Assembly: GCF_024585285.1 (NCBI RefSeq) | Contig: NZ_CP040755.1 | Span: forward strand, 868,001-932,000 | Source: Colwellia sp. M166 | GTDB lineage: Bacteria; Pseudomonadota; Gammaproteobacteria; Enterobacterales; Alteromonadaceae | Length of the DNA stretch: 64,000 bases | Reading direction: 5' to 3' | Shown: positions 63,553-64,000 of the stretch, piece after piece | How the letters are laid out: each line of letters opens with the position of its first letter | Position numbering within the stretch: position 1 is the stretch's first letter | Made by a program: the position numbers and the translations under genes | Notes under the pieces: model-generated | Told to the model about the DNA's origin: nothing | The model's input: the letters and a program-made list of their open reading frames with translations, nothing else | The model's database searches: none

Positions 63553-64000
63553 ATGGAATTAGCTTTAAATAAGGAAATCAAATTGCAACAAGATAAAAAA
63601 ACTCTCGCCATCACCACGCAACATCAGAGTAACGTAACATATCAACTTAAAAAACTATTATCTCTTGCGATGATAATATTCACTGGCACGACTTCAGCTG
63701 ACACTAACAATGTCCCAGTCATACATTTAGTTACAGAACATCTACCACCATATCAAATTGAAAATAAAAACAAAAAATCATCGGGTTTTGCGGTAGACAT
63801 CATTAAAGAAACCATGGCTCGTAGCAATTACACCTATTCATTAAAAAGCTATCCGTGGGTTCGTTCCTATAAATTAGCCCAAATTAAAGCTAATCACTGT
63901 ATATTTTCAATCGCACGATTGAAGTCAAGAGAAGCACTATTTAAATGGGTAGGTCCAATATCAAAAGTTAACAATACTGCGATGTGGGGGCTAAAAGACC
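63553..64000 (+). CDS. Periplasmic solute-binding protein (family 3-like), cut by the window end
   Basis: The frame reads through to the end of the window. An N-terminal signal region (LKKLLSLAMIIFTGTTSA) is followed by VPVIHLVTEHLPPYQIENK, then SGFAVDIIKETMARSNYTYSLKSYPWVRSYKLAQIKAN, then FKWVGPISKVNNTAMWGL. This is the bacterial extracellular solute-binding family 3 pattern (amino-acid or signal binding) common in Alteromonadales. Start is ATG 63553, or TTG 63583 with AAGGA 8 bases upstream. The 3' part lies outside. Confidence 0.82.
   Translation, partial: MELALNKEIKLQQDKKTLAITTQHQSNVTYQLKKLLSLAMIIFTGTTSADTNNVPVIHLVTEHLPPYQIENKNKKSSGFAVDIIKETMARSNYTYSLKSYPWVRSYKLAQIKANHCIFSIARLKSREALFKWVGPISKVNNTAMWGLKD

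Overview
The window looks like chromosomal DNA of a marine gammaproteobacterium of the Alteromonadales, most likely Colwelliaceae (Colwellia or Thalassotalea type). The reasons are the AT-rich sequence, the core genes (proS, alaA-yfbR, dnaQ beside tRNA-Asp, a TIGR03503 protein, cysK, ggt, a rhombosortase) and the lineage-typical TonB receptor, DUF2789 and DUF2919/DUF599 proteins. This assignment is inference from gene content; no database search was possible.

Layout. 0-11 kb is core: TonB-dependent receptor, a Kelch relic, proS, an LRAT-like protein, alaA-yfbR, DUF1835, PqiA-like and DUF2789 genes. 11.4-26.6 kb is a chromosomal integron. The integrase gene intI (22981-26592, plus strand) is transcribed away from a cassette array that runs leftwards on the minus strand. 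The array holds GNAT acetyltransferases, a DUF6624 protein, ParDE, relics of HigBA and YefM-YoeB, and several small membrane or secreted proteins, separated by attC-like hairpins. intI keeps a near-perfect LexA box in its promoter, but an IS21-family element with a 5-bp CAGTC duplication sits at codon 18. The array is further invaded by two inverted IS3-family copies, a frameshifted IS110 element, an IS1182 relic and a Y1 (REP-type) transposase gene.

26.8-29.7 kb is core again: five identical tandem tRNA-Asp(GUC) genes, a TIGR03503 protein and dnaQ. 29.7-48.5 kb is a second mobile element inserted upstream of dnaQ. Three overlapping tyrosine-recombinase genes and a small partner (gamma-mobile-trio or Tn554-like module) are followed by a defence cargo: a WYL regulator of BrxR/CapW type, a type I restriction-modification operon with a DUF4917 (SIR2-like) gene wedged between hsdS and hsdR, and a Lamassu-type system whose nuclease gene is frameshifted at an A7 tract. 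An Xre regulator with two palindromic operators and a small divergent gene close the island.

48.6-64 kb is core: DUF2919 and DUF599 membrane proteins, a frameshifted DUF5916 gene, an RDD protein, cysK, a lipoprotein, ggt, a DTW-domain tRNA-modifying enzyme, a PAS-GGDEF diguanylate cyclase, a rhombosortase, an FMN-binding glutamate-synthase-like protein and the start of a periplasmic solute-binding protein. Two families of non-coding terminal-inverted-repeat elements (MITE-like, about 350 bp) are scattered through the core intergenic spaces.

Two themes stand out. One is decay: the integron integrase, HigB, HigA, YefM, YoeB, the IS110 and IS1182 transposases, the DUF5916 protein and the Lamassu nuclease are all interrupted. 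The other is that several of these breaks lie in short A tracts, which could be real mutation, transcriptional slippage or assembly error.
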